Shown piece by piece: positions 1-7,365 of a stretch of DNA of 13,709 nt. A program made the translations under genes and the position numbers. How positions within the stretch are numbered: the stretch's first letter is position 1; each line of letters starts with the position of its first letter. The DNA comes from an uncultured Paraglaciecola sp. (GTDB lineage Bacteria; Pseudomonadota; Gammaproteobacteria; Enterobacterales; Alteromonadaceae). Location of the stretch: contig CAJQKX010000116.1 in NCBI GenBank assembly GCA_905479025.1, forward strand, positions 1-13,709. The letters run 5' to 3'. The notes beneath the pieces are model-generated. The model saw only the letters and a program-made list of their open reading frames with translations, was not told where the DNA came from and searched no databases.

Positions 1-865
1 CGTTTGGCAACGTAGCAGAATCTCCCGCAACAAAAATACTGCTAAATTCTTTAGTTTGCAAAAACGTATTCACCGCTAGCCCATTAGGAGTAGCTTGCGT
101 ATTGATGCCATCAAGATACTCAGGCAGTTTGGTGCCCGCGGACCAGATTGTTACGTCTGAATCGATAGATTTGTTGTCATCGAAATGGATACTAGATTTT
201 TTAACTTCAGTAATTTTTTTGTTGAAGTGAAAGCTAACTTGGAAGTTTTTGCATTGACTTATAACGTCATCAGATAGTCTTTCTGGAAGGGCTTGCACCA
301 GTCTTGAGGCATTATCGATGACGTTAAAGTGTAGTTGCTTGGTTGATGCGTATTTGCGAAGTAGTTCGCCCAGCACTTCTACACCGGTAAAACCTCCACC
401 AACAATATTGATATTAATGAGGTGTTTGTTGCTGTTAAGAACGGCCTCAATATCATGATGTATTTGTATTACATTGTCAGCAGAACGAAACCCGTGTGCA
501 TATTTGCTAGCGCCTTTAATGCCATAGTTTGATCTTGAATGGCCAGATGCAATCAACAATACATCATAATTGAGTATTTGCTTGTCATCTAGTGTGACGG
601 TTTGAAGAGCGCCGTCGATACTAGAAACAGTTTGGTTAATAAAGCGATGTCCAAGCCTTGTGATGATAGTTGCTAGGTTTAAGTTCAGGCTAGTTTCTTT
701 TTTAACATCTGACAAAATCTCATGGATATTAGGTGTCCACTGAAAATCCTGCTTGGCATCAATAATAGTTACGTCGTGGCATTTACTTAACTTGCTTGCG
801 GCGGAAAGACCGGCGAAGTTAGCACCAATAACTATAATGCGAGACTTTTTTCGATTGAGTGTCAA
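1..865 (-). CDS. NDH-2-like FAD/NAD(P)-dependent oxidoreductase, 3' end cut by window
   Basis: This is a partial flavoprotein of the pyridine nucleotide-disulfide oxidoreductase superfamily, closest in layout to type II NADH dehydrogenases (COG1252). Such enzymes pass electrons from NAD(P)H to quinone or another acceptor at the inner face of the membrane. I translated 288 residues. An N-terminal dinucleotide fold VIGANFAG lies at residues 12-19; the usual second Gly of GxGxxG is Asn16. A second, intact fold IVGGGFTG is at 154-161, a WSAG motif at 241-244, and the FAD-contacting VAGDSA at 279-284. About 80-140 C-terminal residues are missing beyond the window edge. The start chosen is TTG at 865-863, preceded by AGGA at 8-bp spacing; an in-frame TTG 39 bp further upstream has no ribosome site. 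No close partner gene is visible. The subfamily (true NDH-2, sulfide:quinone-like or a ferredoxin/rubredoxin reductase relative) cannot be settled without the C-terminus. Confidence 0.85.
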   Translation of the reverse strand, partial: MTLNRKKSRIIVIGANFAGLSAASKLSKCHDVTIIDAKQDFQWTPNIHEILSDVKKETSLNLNLATIITRLGHRFINQTVSSIDGALQTVTLDDKQILNYDVLLIASGHSRSNYGIKGASKYAHGFRSADNVIQIHHDIEAVLNSNKHLININIVGGGFTGVEVLGELLRKYASTKQLHFNVIDNASRLVQALPERLSDDVISQCKNFQVSFHFNKKITEVKKSSIHFDDNKSIDSDVTIWSAGTKLPEYLDGINTQATPNGLAVNTFLQTKEFSSIFVAGDSATLPN

Positions 866-1030
866 AATGAAATTCCTGAATAGTAAAAGGAAATAAATAA
901 ACAATGATTAGAATAATATTTCTGTAAAATAACTACCTAGACAGCAATGTTAATTCAATAAGATTGTTTAGTTACTTTATGATTAATTTCAAATGATTAT
1001 AATCGCTATCTGCGAATCCGTTAAAGAGAT
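866..1030. promoter_or_regulatory. Intergenic leader upstream of the oxidoreductase gene
   Basis: This AT-rich 165-bp gap separates two minus-strand genes, so it should carry the promoter of the oxidoreductase gene. The only structured element I see is a perfect 10-bp palindrome GATTATAATC at 995-1004, just beyond the end of the upstream SOUL-type gene. I see no convincing intrinsic terminator between the two genes, so read-through is possible. Confidence 0.3.
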
Positions 1031-1666
1031 TTACCTAATCTGGATCAGCATTTCATTACGGCGCCACATTGGCAACGTTAACGGTCCATTGTAGCCAGCT
1101 TTTACCGGCTCACTGATAGCCTCGTAGCCATTTTCAGTCATCCAGGTTGCAAGAATGTTGGTGTATTTCTCTACGTTACTGTCACTCAATGTTCCGCTAA
1201 ACTGAATGCTAGCCACTTTATAATCTTTGAGCTCACTCACATATACTTCCGGGTTGGAAGGTTTAGGCGTAGTTGCTAATGTAAAGTCTTTTGGCATAAC
1301 AAATGACATCATCGAATTGTCGGCACTGTCATTCATAAACACTGGCGCCGTCATCGATATCTCCGACCCTTTATTCGCGTCTTCTTTATCTTTATCGTTC
1401 ATAATCACCGGAGCCGTCATAGCAATTTCTGTTGCCCCTTCATTATTGCCGGTAATATAGCTGAACAATTTTCTAAAAGCACTGTTACCACTTTCACTGG
1501 ACATACTAGTAGACACCAATACCATTGAATCATAGTTACGCACTTCTATTTTCTGAGCCTCGTCAGCTTTAAGAAGAGTATAGGGAGCTGTTTCCACATC
1601 ACTTTGGCCCACAACAGAGCACGCAGTAGCAAATAATGATGTCAATATTAATAATATAAATTTCAC
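1031..1666 (-). CDS. SOUL heme-binding family lipoprotein
   Basis: The 211-residue protein belongs to the SOUL/HBP family (PF04832). Eukaryotic members bind heme or tetrapyrroles; the role of bacterial members is poorly known. The match rests on two copies of the family hallmark, IAMTAPV at 81-87 and ISMTAPV at 103-109. Further support comes from SFVMP at 121-125 and the C-terminal LPMWRRNE at 198-205. The N-terminus is a hydrophobic signal ending in ATAC with Cys16 as likely lipidation site; Ala at -3 is an imperfect lipobox, so lipidation is probable rather than certain. The start is GTG at 1666-1664, with AAGGA six bases upstream. It seems monocistronic: the next gene downstream is 165 bp away, and the gene upstream lies beyond a 670-bp gap. 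Family assignment is firm. Heme binding is only inferred, since bacterial members often lack a demonstrated ligand. Confidence 0.9.
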   Translation of the reverse strand: MKFILLILTSLFATACSVVGQSDVETAPYTLLKADEAQKIEVRNYDSMVLVSTSMSSESGNSAFRKLFSYITGNNEGATEIAMTAPVIMNDKDKEDANKGSEISMTAPVFMNDSADNSMMSFVMPKDFTLATTPKPSNPEVYVSELKDYKVASIQFSGTLSDSNVEKYTNILATWMTENGYEAISEPVKAGYNGPLTLPMWRRNEMLIQIR

Positions 1667-1785
1667 TTCAAATCCTTAATCAATTTCTAATAAAACGACC
1701 TGGGCCAATTCGAATCGACGGGTATCATTAGTACCCCACATAAATAAAAATCGCGACCATTTATACTATCTAAACTATCATCATC

Positions 1786-1809
1786 ATCGCTATATAGTTA
1801 ATTAGCGAT
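1786..1809. promoter_or_regulatory. Inverted repeat upstream of the SOUL-type gene
   Basis: Perfect 7-bp arms ATCGCTA and TAGCGAT are separated by a 10-bp AT-rich spacer, about 120 bp upstream of the SOUL-type start codon. There is no following T-run, so an operator is likelier than a terminator. The cognate regulator is unknown, and an AT-rich background makes chance repeats common. Confidence 0.25.
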
Positions 1810-1877
1810 CAAATTAAAACGCCGCTCACAAATCACTTTATACGTTCAAACCTTGTGAGTTTTTGGCCAAAGAATGT

Positions 1878-1891
1878 TTAGATTAATCTAA
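1878..1891. promoter_or_regulatory. Perfect 14-bp palindrome TTAGATTAATCTAA
   Basis: This uninterrupted 14-bp palindrome sits about 210 bp upstream of the SOUL-type start codon and about 70 bp from the inverted repeat at 1786-1809. A gapless palindrome of this length suits a dimeric helix-turn-helix regulator. No regulator can be assigned. Confidence 0.25.
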
Positions 1892-2164
1892 CCTTTTCAA
1901 TCGCAAGTCACAATTACCACAAATCTTTTAACAAACAATAACATGAACATTACCTTTTAAACAAAGATCAAGACCACTTAAACCCATCACCCCGCTTTGT
2001 TATTGCAATTTATTCTTTGTATTTGGAAGTGGCTTTTATCCCCGATAATTTTATGACCGAATTTAGTTCAATCTCGTGATAAACCAGCATGATGAAGTTT
2101 TTTATGAGCTAAGGTTAAAGCTTGAGTGTGCTCATATACAAAATCGGCATCAGTTAGCAGGTTT

Positions 2165-2188
2165 AAAAAACCTAAGAGCACGATGCTC
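2165..2188 (-). terminator. Possible intrinsic terminator of the GH16 gene
   Basis: On the minus strand, arms GAGCA and TGCTC around a TCG loop (2188-2176) are followed after five bases by six T residues (2170-2165). It lies about 150 bp downstream of the GH16 stop codon. The stem is short. An overlapping AGGTTT/AAACCT inverted repeat at 2159-2173 may contribute or compete. Confidence 0.35.
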
Positions 2189-2336
2189 GCCCTTAAAAAT
2201 TTTCAAATAACACCCTGTTGATACACTAAATTTAATCCTAGCTAACGCTGCTTATTACACAGCGCAAAGACCCTATGAATGCATTATTAAATTGCTTGAA
2301 TATTGGTGGTGGGTGCAGGCCACTGATATCTGCTTT

Positions 2337-3197
2337 TTATTTCCAGACTTCGTGTTTCACCCAATCTACTTCCATCGTCCAGTTTTGGGTCATAGGCGAG
2401 TCATTGATTTTAGCAAAGTTTAAGATAGCGAAGAATGGCTCAGAAAGTTTAGCGGCCTCATTAGGCAGTCGATAAACTTCCATTTCATTGAGACGAAAAA
2501 TCACATCATCACCCACCCATTCTACTGAGTACTCTTGGAATTCGTTAAGTTGGGCTGCTTGAACCAGCATCAATGATTGCCAATCACCGCCGTCACATTC
2601 ACCATTACTTTTAATCGCACGTGCCGCATAATGATCGGGTCCACCATCCCCATGATGCTCAAAGATATCAATTTCACCTGAACCCACCATTGGCCAGCAG
2701 ATGTTTTCATCCGGCTCTTGGACCGGTGGCTCATTATTTCGAGCACCGAGGAGCCACCACGCTGGGAACATGCCTGATTGACCACTGTTTTCAACCTTTA
2801 ACCGAGCGGTCCATTTACCCTTTACAAATTCTTTGAGATTTTTCGATGCGATGCGGCCAGCAACATACTGGGTATCGGGGTGCTGCTCACCATATTTGTT
2901 GAAATTATCACAACTGCGTTTCTCACCAATGTCTATAACTTTTAGCTTAATGCTGCCATTGCTCACTTCACGGGTACCAAATTCATTGTCCCGAACATAA
3001 CAATGGTGTTCATTATTAACCCAAATTGGTTGATCTTGCCAATTTTCTGGATTGAAAGTGTCGAACTCATCAATAAAGTTCGCATGCCATCCACTTACGT
3101 CTGCAACCTGATCTGGTACAACCGATTTTTCTGAGGTGGGTTGGGAGCAGCCAGATGCTAAAAAGGCGAGTATGGTAATGAACAAAATATTTTTCAT
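2337..3197 (-). CDS. Glycoside hydrolase family 16 lipoprotein
   Basis: This 286-residue extracytoplasmic enzyme probably cleaves a beta-1,3/1,4-linked polysaccharide such as laminarin or an algal galactan. The catalytic signature GEIDIFE gives Glu175 (nucleophile), Asp177 and Glu180 (acid/base) in the ExDxxE, beta-bulge spacing. FPAWWLLG at 144-151 and WPM at 168-170 form the usual aromatic cleft strands. VEWVGDDVIFRLN at 225-237 and EVDWVK at 276-281 match the C-terminal jelly-roll strands. The signal peptide ends LASGC, so Cys17 is a textbook lipidation site and the enzyme should be membrane-anchored. The length fits a single catalytic domain with no carbohydrate-binding module. The ATG at 3197 follows GGAG at good spacing. 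No SusCD, TonB-dependent receptor, sulfatase or other glycosidase is near, so it is an orphan rather than part of a visible polysaccharide-utilisation locus. Family is firm; the substrate is not determinable from sequence reading alone. Confidence 0.9.
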   Translation of the reverse strand: MKNILFITILAFLASGCSQPTSEKSVVPDQVADVSGWHANFIDEFDTFNPENWQDQPIWVNNEHHCYVRDNEFGTREVSNGSIKLKVIDIGEKRSCDNFNKYGEQHPDTQYVAGRIASKNLKEFVKGKWTARLKVENSGQSGMFPAWWLLGARNNEPPVQEPDENICWPMVGSGEIDIFEHHGDGGPDHYAARAIKSNGECDGGDWQSLMLVQAAQLNEFQEYSVEWVGDDVIFRLNEMEVYRLPNEAAKLSEPFFAILNFAKINDSPMTQNWTMEVDWVKHEVWK

Positions 3198-3348
3198 ATG
3201 ATCTCCAAAGATTGAGTGGATAAAAAATTAATGGGTGGAATGCAGTCAAAACATAGCGTGTTGTACCTGCACAACTGCAGCTTAAAACCAGTGATCATTG
3301 ACACCATCACGTATTAAAAATGCCATAATGAAAGCATGCATCACCAAT

Positions 3349-3373
3349 AAATCTATATATCACATATAGATTT
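3349..3373. repeat. Perfect AT-rich inverted repeat
   Basis: Arms AAATCTATAT and ATATAGATTT (10 bp each, no mismatch) flank the spacer ATCAC. It lies about 155 bp upstream of the GH16 start codon. On the plus strand it runs into TTTTT. It could be an operator for the GH16 gene or an AT-rich terminator-like hairpin; no gene on the plus strand would need one. Confidence 0.35.
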
Positions 3374-3709
3374 TTCTACCTTACACATTAAGTTAGCTTG
3401 AACTAGATTTGCGACAGGATGGAATCTGTTTAAAAAAGTAACCGTGAAGAGTAATAATCAATCAATACAGAGGTATTTCACCTTTACTTGAGTATCGATA
3501 AATAAATTTAAAAAAAAGGCTTCCGAACATTTAACTAACCATACGGACAAGATGACGAAGGTATTCAAGATGATTACGTCACCTTGCATCGCATTGTGGG
3601 TTAGGAAAAACGTTGGTTGAGAGATGAAACAGTTTATTTCACCGCCCAGAATTCGCGCCTGGCACTCATCTTGGTATCTTGTTAAATTGTCATATGTGAT
3701 AAGATGAAA

Positions 3710-3754
3710 TCACCAATTAACTCGTAAAACCATTGTTACGAGTTCCAATGGTGA
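3710..3754. repeat. Long imperfect palindrome / stem-loop
   Basis: An inner 9-bp stem AACTCGTAA/TTACGAGTT (3719-3727 and 3736-3744) has the 8-base loop AACCATTG. It is extended by an outer 6-bp stem TCACCA/TGGTGA (3710-3715 and 3749-3754) across a small asymmetric internal loop. The loop sequence ACCATTG (3729-3735) can alternatively pair with CAATGGT (3746-3752), giving two mutually exclusive folds. No T-run follows on either strand. Confidence 0.45.
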
Positions 3755-3768
3755 ATCAACAAATTAAC

Positions 3769-3808
3769 TTAAGTGAAGTGGTCAAAGTACGTTGCCCACC
3801 TCACTTAA
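3769..3808. terminator. Strong stem-loop, probable 3' boundary of the acyl-CoA dehydrogenase operon
   Basis: TTAAGTGA (3769-3776) pairs with TCACTTAA (3801-3808), followed inward after one mismatch by GTGG/CCAC, leaving a loop of about 14 bases. It lies about 95 bp downstream of the small-subunit stop codon. The expected U-run is poor on the minus strand, so it may act as an mRNA-stabilising 3' hairpin rather than a classical intrinsic terminator. Confidence 0.4.
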
Positions 3809-3902
3809 AATCAGATTAACGATTAGTGCACTCTTATCAAACAAGGTTATATTTTTTCAAACAAAGCTTAATGTTTATCAAGCCAAGTGCCATAACCCAA
3901 TA

Positions 3903-5042
3903 TTATTCAGAATGTGCCAATCGATTAAATTTTTGTTGCTGATAATCGGCATCACCAAATGTGGTGTTAATCATCATCAGTCGCTTGACGTAATGACCTA
4001 CATCAAGCTCATCGGTTATACCCATACCACCATGCAATTGAATAGCTTCATCACCAATCAGCTTTCCGTTACGACCAATCATCACTTTCAATGCAGCAAT
4101 GTTTTTAGCCAAATCGTCTGCGCCACTTTCTGCTGCGCATACTGCACGATACAACATTGACTTAGCTTGCTCACCAGCCATAAACATATCAACCATACGG
4201 TGTTGCAAAGCTTGGAAACTGCTAATAGCCACACCAAATTGTTGTCGTGTTTTGGTATATTCAATAGTAGTGGTATTGAGCTTTTGCATAATGCCCATGG
4301 CTTCTGCACACAAAGCGATAATGACATCACCAACGACAGATTCAATCAGTGTGTAACCCTGGTCGACGTTACCTAGAATATGATCGGCGGCAACGCGCAC
4401 ATCGGTAAGCTTGATATTAGCGACCAATTGTCCGTCCATCAGGCGATAAGAGGTGCGTTCTACGCCTGGTGCGTCGGTATCAATCAGAAACAGTGTAATA
4501 CCTGCTTCGTCACACTGGTCACCTGACGTTCTAGCAGATACAACCACTTTATTTGCAGCCATACCGTTGGATACCACTGTCTTTTCACCGTTAAGGACAA
4601 AATTATCGCCATCACGTTTGGCTTGTGTCTTCACGTCAGCCAACTCAAAACGACTTTGACGCTCTAAGTAGCCAAATGCACCTTGTAGTGAGCCATCGAT
4701 AATTTTTTCAATATTGGCGTTTTGTAGGTCTGCGTTACCACTTTTATTCAACAAGCCACCAAACATTAATACTGTTGCCACAAAGGGCTCAACCACGAGA
4801 CCTTTACCCATCTCTTCCATCACAGCCATTACGTCGGTCGCACCACCACCAAAACCACCATGAGCTTCGTCGAAGGGAATGGAAAGCCAACCAAGTTCAG
4901 CAAACATTTGCCAGTTTTTAGGGTTAAAACCTAAGTCACTGGCAGCATTAGCACGACGGCTATCAAAGTCATATTCGTCTCGCACAAAGCGCTCGACACT
5001 GTCTTTGAGCATGTTTTGTTCTTCAGATAAATTAAAATTCAT
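3903..5042 (-). CDS. Acyl-CoA dehydrogenase, small (PimD-like) subunit
   Basis: The 379-residue cytoplasmic flavoprotein is of the acyl-CoA dehydrogenase fold and resembles the small subunit of paired enzymes such as PimD of pimeloyl-CoA dehydrogenase. The N-terminal helical domain covers roughly 1-120 and the beta domain 121-225 with NGEKTVVSNG at 151-160. The C-terminal FAD-binding helices include TRQQFGVAISSFQALQHRM at 265-283 and QLHGGMGITDE at 335-345. Two canonical positions for the catalytic base are both unsuitable: the helix-G site aligned to isovaleryl-CoA dehydrogenase Glu254 is Val240, and the medium-chain site (Glu376 in MCAD) is Gly363. It is therefore probably a structural or FAD-contributing partner. 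Its ATG lies two bases after the stop of the large-subunit gene with no strong ribosome site, which suggests translational coupling. The true acyl-CoA substrate is unknown; dicarboxylic, branched or ring-derived acyl-CoA esters are typical for such pairs. Confidence 0.9.
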   Translation of the reverse strand: MNFNLSEEQNMLKDSVERFVRDEYDFDSRRANAASDLGFNPKNWQMFAELGWLSIPFDEAHGGFGGGATDVMAVMEEMGKGLVVEPFVATVLMFGGLLNKSGNADLQNANIEKIIDGSLQGAFGYLERQSRFELADVKTQAKRDGDNFVLNGEKTVVSNGMAANKVVVSARTSGDQCDEAGITLFLIDTDAPGVERTSYRLMDGQLVANIKLTDVRVAADHILGNVDQGYTLIESVVGDVIIALCAEAMGIMQKLNTTTIEYTKTRQQFGVAISSFQALQHRMVDMFMAGEQAKSMLYRAVCAAESGADDLAKNIAALKVMIGRNGKLIGDEAIQLHGGMGITDELDVGHYVKRLMMINTTFGDADYQQQKFNRLAHSE

Positions 5043-5044
5043 AA

Positions 5045-6226
5045 TTAAAGGCCCAGTACGTATTTGGCAGTAATGTTTTTCTGTACTTCGTTTGAACCAC
5101 CGTAAATTGTGGCGGCTCGTCCGTACATATAAGCTTGTCTTGCAGAGTGTCCAAAGGCATGGCCGATAGATTCTTCAGTATCTTCGCCGTGGATCACACC
5201 ACTGTAATAACCGGCTAAATCCATATACATCTGCTGAATGGCTTGTTGAATTTCAGTACCCTTGATTTTTAACAGTGAAGACTCCACACCCGGCCCTTTG
5301 CCGTCTGCTGTTGAAGCCAACACACGTAGCTCTGTATATTCTAGGGCCATCAATTCAATTTCAGTATTCGAGAGACGATTCTGGAACTGGGTGTCTTCAC
5401 TTAGAGGACGTCCGCCGCTCACTTCTTGAGCGAGTAATTCGCGCAGCTCGCGCAACTTACGTTTAGAATCGGCAACGGCTGCAATTGAAGTACGTTCGTG
5501 AGCCAGCAAAGCCTTAGCATAAGTCCAGCCTTTTCCTTCCTCACCAATACGATTAGCAGTAGGAACACGGACATTATCAAAAACAACTTCATTAAGACTG
5601 TGGTGATCATCAATAGAAGAAATTTTATTAACTGAAACACCAGGACTGCTCATATCAATCAACAAAAAGGTAATGCCGTCTTGACGCTTGCCTGAAGAGT
5701 CGGTGCGAACTAAGCAGAAAATCCAGTCAGAATATTGCGCGTAAGTTGTCCAAATTTTAGCACCCGTGACGATGTAATCATCGCCATCTAATTCAGCTTT
5801 AGTTTTTAAAGCGGCTAGGTCTGAGCCTGCACCAGGTTCTGAATACCCCTGGCACCACCAATCTTCATTTTTAAGAATGCGTGGTAAAAAATGTTTTTTC
5901 TGTTCGTCGTTACCAAAATCGTAGATAACCGGAGCGACCATTTTCAAGCCGAATGGCACCACATCAGGGATACCAGCTAAAGAACGTTCCGTTTCAAAGA
6001 TGAAGTTTTCTGTCACAGACCAGTCGACGCCACCATGCTCAACAGGCCAGCCAGGAGCGAGCCAACCTTTATCATTCAGTTTATTCTGCCACTCAATTTG
6101 TGCTGCTTTGTAATCGCCATCCCGACTATTGATGCGCGATGCTAAATTTTCCGTCCAATTCTCAGACAAAAATGCACGCACTTGGTCACGAAAAGCTAAT
6201 TCTTCAGCCGAAAATGTAATATCCAC
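5045..6226 (-). CDS. Acyl-CoA dehydrogenase, large (PimC-like) catalytic subunit
   Basis: This 393-residue flavoprotein dehydrogenates an acyl-CoA ester to the 2-enoyl-CoA and passes electrons to ETF. The family motif WCQGYSEPGAGSDLA is at 124-138 and TGAKIWTTYAQ at 154-164, contacting FAD. The likely catalytic base is Glu244 in LAHERTS, the position used by isovaleryl- and long-chain acyl-CoA dehydrogenases. The alternative MCAD-type position is Gly376 in IYGGSNEVQ. The protein ends with KYVLGL, as is usual for the family. The start is GTG at 6226-6224 with AGGA eight bases upstream. It is first gene of a two-gene operon with the small subunit and is transcribed divergently from the GlxA-type regulator across a 92-bp gap, so that regulator probably controls it. 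Paired large/small enzymes of this kind are known for pimelate, steroid-side-chain and related dicarboxylic or bulky acyl-CoA substrates. Which one applies here is open. Confidence 0.92.
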   Translation of the reverse strand: MDITFSAEELAFRDQVRAFLSENWTENLASRINSRDGDYKAAQIEWQNKLNDKGWLAPGWPVEHGGVDWSVTENFIFETERSLAGIPDVVPFGLKMVAPVIYDFGNDEQKKHFLPRILKNEDWWCQGYSEPGAGSDLAALKTKAELDGDDYIVTGAKIWTTYAQYSDWIFCLVRTDSSGKRQDGITFLLIDMSSPGVSVNKISSIDDHHSLNEVVFDNVRVPTANRIGEEGKGWTYAKALLAHERTSIAAVADSKRKLRELRELLAQEVSGGRPLSEDTQFQNRLSNTEIELMALEYTELRVLASTADGKGPGVESSLLKIKGTEIQQAIQQMYMDLAGYYSGVIHGEDTEESIGHAFGHSARQAYMYGRAATIYGGSNEVQKNITAKYVLGL

Positions 6227-6318
6227 TTAGTGTTTCCTCTGTCAATTGTTCATCTCGGGACTGCCCCCAAGCAAGCCATTACTTTACGCCCCTTCCTTTC
6301 TGTTGTACTTAGGATAAA
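6227..6318. promoter_or_regulatory. Divergent promoter region, acyl-CoA dehydrogenases / GlxA-type regulator
   Basis: This 92-bp gap must carry both promoters. It contains a hairpin-like element CTCGGG/CCCAAG (one mismatch) at 6254-6271. I could not pick out convincing -35/-10 boxes on either strand. A binding site for the adjacent AraC-type protein is expected here but cannot be identified by eye. Confidence 0.4.
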
Positions 6319-7365
6319 ATGCCACTTAATATGGTATATGTGCCAAATAGTGCCAATGGAGGTAATGCAGTGTCCGAACCTAAATGGCGAGTTGCCTTAC
6401 TTATTTATAATGGCGCCTGGGCTTCGACCATTTATGGCTCGTTGGAGTTATTTCACAGTGCTAACTTACGCCAGTCGCAAGATCAGCAATTTCAATGTGA
6501 CCTGCTCAGTGCAGATAATCAACCGGTGCAACTCTATGGTGGCCATTCGATCCATGGCGATGCTGTAATAGGAGAGCAAACTTATGATCTAATTATGCTC
6601 GCGCACTACTGGGGAGATTTCGAACAGGTCACCCAGCAATATCCTGACATTCCGCCTTGGCTGGCGAAACAATACGCAAAGGGCACACGCATCGCTGGAA
6701 TTAATAGCGGTATATTTTGGGCGGCAGAAGCGGGGATATTAAACGGAGGGCGAGCAACGACCTACTGGCGTCACCTGCGAGAGTTCGAACAGCGCTACCC
6801 CGATATTCAATGGCAAGCCAACCAAGCGAGTGTCGAACATGAGGGCATTTACAGCTCTAATGGTCAAAATGCCTCCATGGATCTTAGCTTGCACCTTCTG
6901 GAAATGTTTTGTGGTCCCTCCCTCGCCGCTGGCTTAGGCAGAGATATCAGCTCTGATACCCGTCGAATATACGATTTAAACCTCATCAATATCGCCGGTT
7001 TTCGACAACACCGGGATCTGGGTATTCACAGGGCACAGGATTGGCTCGATGAGTATTACACTGAAAGCTTGGAGCTTCAGGATCTCGCCAAACAAATTGG
7101 TATGAGTAAACGCACATTTATTCGCAGGTTTCAAAAAGCGACAGGTGAATTACCTTCTCGCTATTTGCAGCGACTTCGGGTTGAAGCGGCTAAACATCGC
7201 TTGGGTAATACCCAAGACAGCATTAAAACGATTGGAATGGGTGTGGGTTATCGAGATATTAGCTCGTTTTCAAAAGTGTTTAAGTCGCTGACCGATATCA
7301 CGCCGCGAGAGTTTCGCGACAGATTACGACCAGTTTATGCTAGGAATACTTCAAAAGCCGACTAA
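6319..7365 (+). CDS. GlxA-type transcriptional regulator (DJ-1/PfpI-like domain + AraC HTH)
   Basis: This 348-residue cytoplasmic regulator has a DJ-1/PfpI glutamine-amidotransferase-like sensor domain at about 22-205 and an AraC-type DNA-binding domain at about 238-335. Two helix-turn-helix units lie near 251-276 (LQDLAKQIGMSKRTFIRRF) and 301-333 (IKTIGMGVGYRDISSFSKVF). The nucleophile-elbow segment INSGIFWAAEAG (128-139) has Asn129 where many relatives have Cys, so the domain should sense or bind rather than catalyse. Two starts compete: ATG at 6319 with AGGA (used here) and GTG at 6370 with a strong GGAGG seven bases upstream. The latter gives 331 residues and begins just before the conserved first strand. 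The gene is divergent from the acyl-CoA dehydrogenase pair, its likely target. Its last 26 bp overlap the convergent CoxE-like gene. Confidence 0.9.
   Translation: MPLNMVYVPNSANGGNAVSEPKWRVALLIYNGAWASTIYGSLELFHSANLRQSQDQQFQCDLLSADNQPVQLYGGHSIHGDAVIGEQTYDLIMLAHYWGDFEQVTQQYPDIPPWLAKQYAKGTRIAGINSGIFWAAEAGILNGGRATTYWRHLREFEQRYPDIQWQANQASVEHEGIYSSNGQNASMDLSLHLLEMFCGPSLAAGLGRDISSDTRRIYDLNLINIAGFRQHRDLGIHRAQDWLDEYYTESLELQDLAKQIGMSKRTFIRRFQKATGELPSRYLQRLRVEAAKHRLGNTQDSIKTIGMGVGYRDISSFSKVFKSLTDITPREFRDRLRPVYARNTSKAD
6358..6372 (+). promoter_or_regulatory. Alternative start site of the GlxA-type regulator
   Basis: GGAGGT at 6358-6363 stands seven bases before an in-frame GTG at 6370-6372. This is a better ribosome site than the AGGA before ATG 6319. 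The 17 residues between the two starts do not resemble family sequence, so GTG 6370 may be the true start. Confidence 0.5.

Larger units (their letters stand above)
1667..2336. other. Non-coding gap between SOUL and GH16 genes
   Basis: I find no gene in these 670 AT-rich bases. The part near 1667-1900 should hold the SOUL promoter and contains two palindromes, listed separately. The part near 2159-2264 lies downstream of the GH16 gene and contains several small hairpins, including CGCTG/CAGCG arms at 2246-2264 and a terminator-like hairpin listed separately. The middle (about 1900-2100) shows nothing I can name. Confidence 0.5.
3198..3902. other. Non-coding gap between GH16 gene and acyl-CoA dehydrogenase operon
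   Basis: These 705 bases hold no gene I can support. The right-hand side of the GH16 gene must lie here with its promoter. Structured elements are an AT-rich inverted repeat at 3349-3373 and two stem-loops at 3710-3754 and 3769-3808, listed separately. Around 3550-3660 there are only 12-22 codon open stretches on both strands, which I do not consider coding. Confidence 0.5.

Noticed and set aside
986..1010. Fur box upstream of the oxidoreductase gene
   Set aside because: Only about half of the 19-bp consensus can be matched; the palindrome GATTATAATC is too AT-rich to count as evidence.
3545..3613. Short 22-codon frame from an ATG in the gap downstream of the acyl-CoA dehydrogenases
   Set aside because: No ribosome site, no family similarity, and length within chance expectation.
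3710..3754. Integron attC site
   Set aside because: The palindrome is of suitable size, but the required GTTRRRY and RYYYAAC end motifs are not at its borders, and no cassette structure or integrase is present.
3792..4160. Plus-strand open frame of 122 codons
   Set aside because: It lies mostly antisense to the well-supported small acyl-CoA dehydrogenase gene, has no ribosome site and no protein-like motif.
6230..6568. Plus-strand open frame of 112 codons at the start of the GlxA-type gene
   Set aside because: It runs out of frame through the regulator, whose frame carries the conserved domains; this frame has none.
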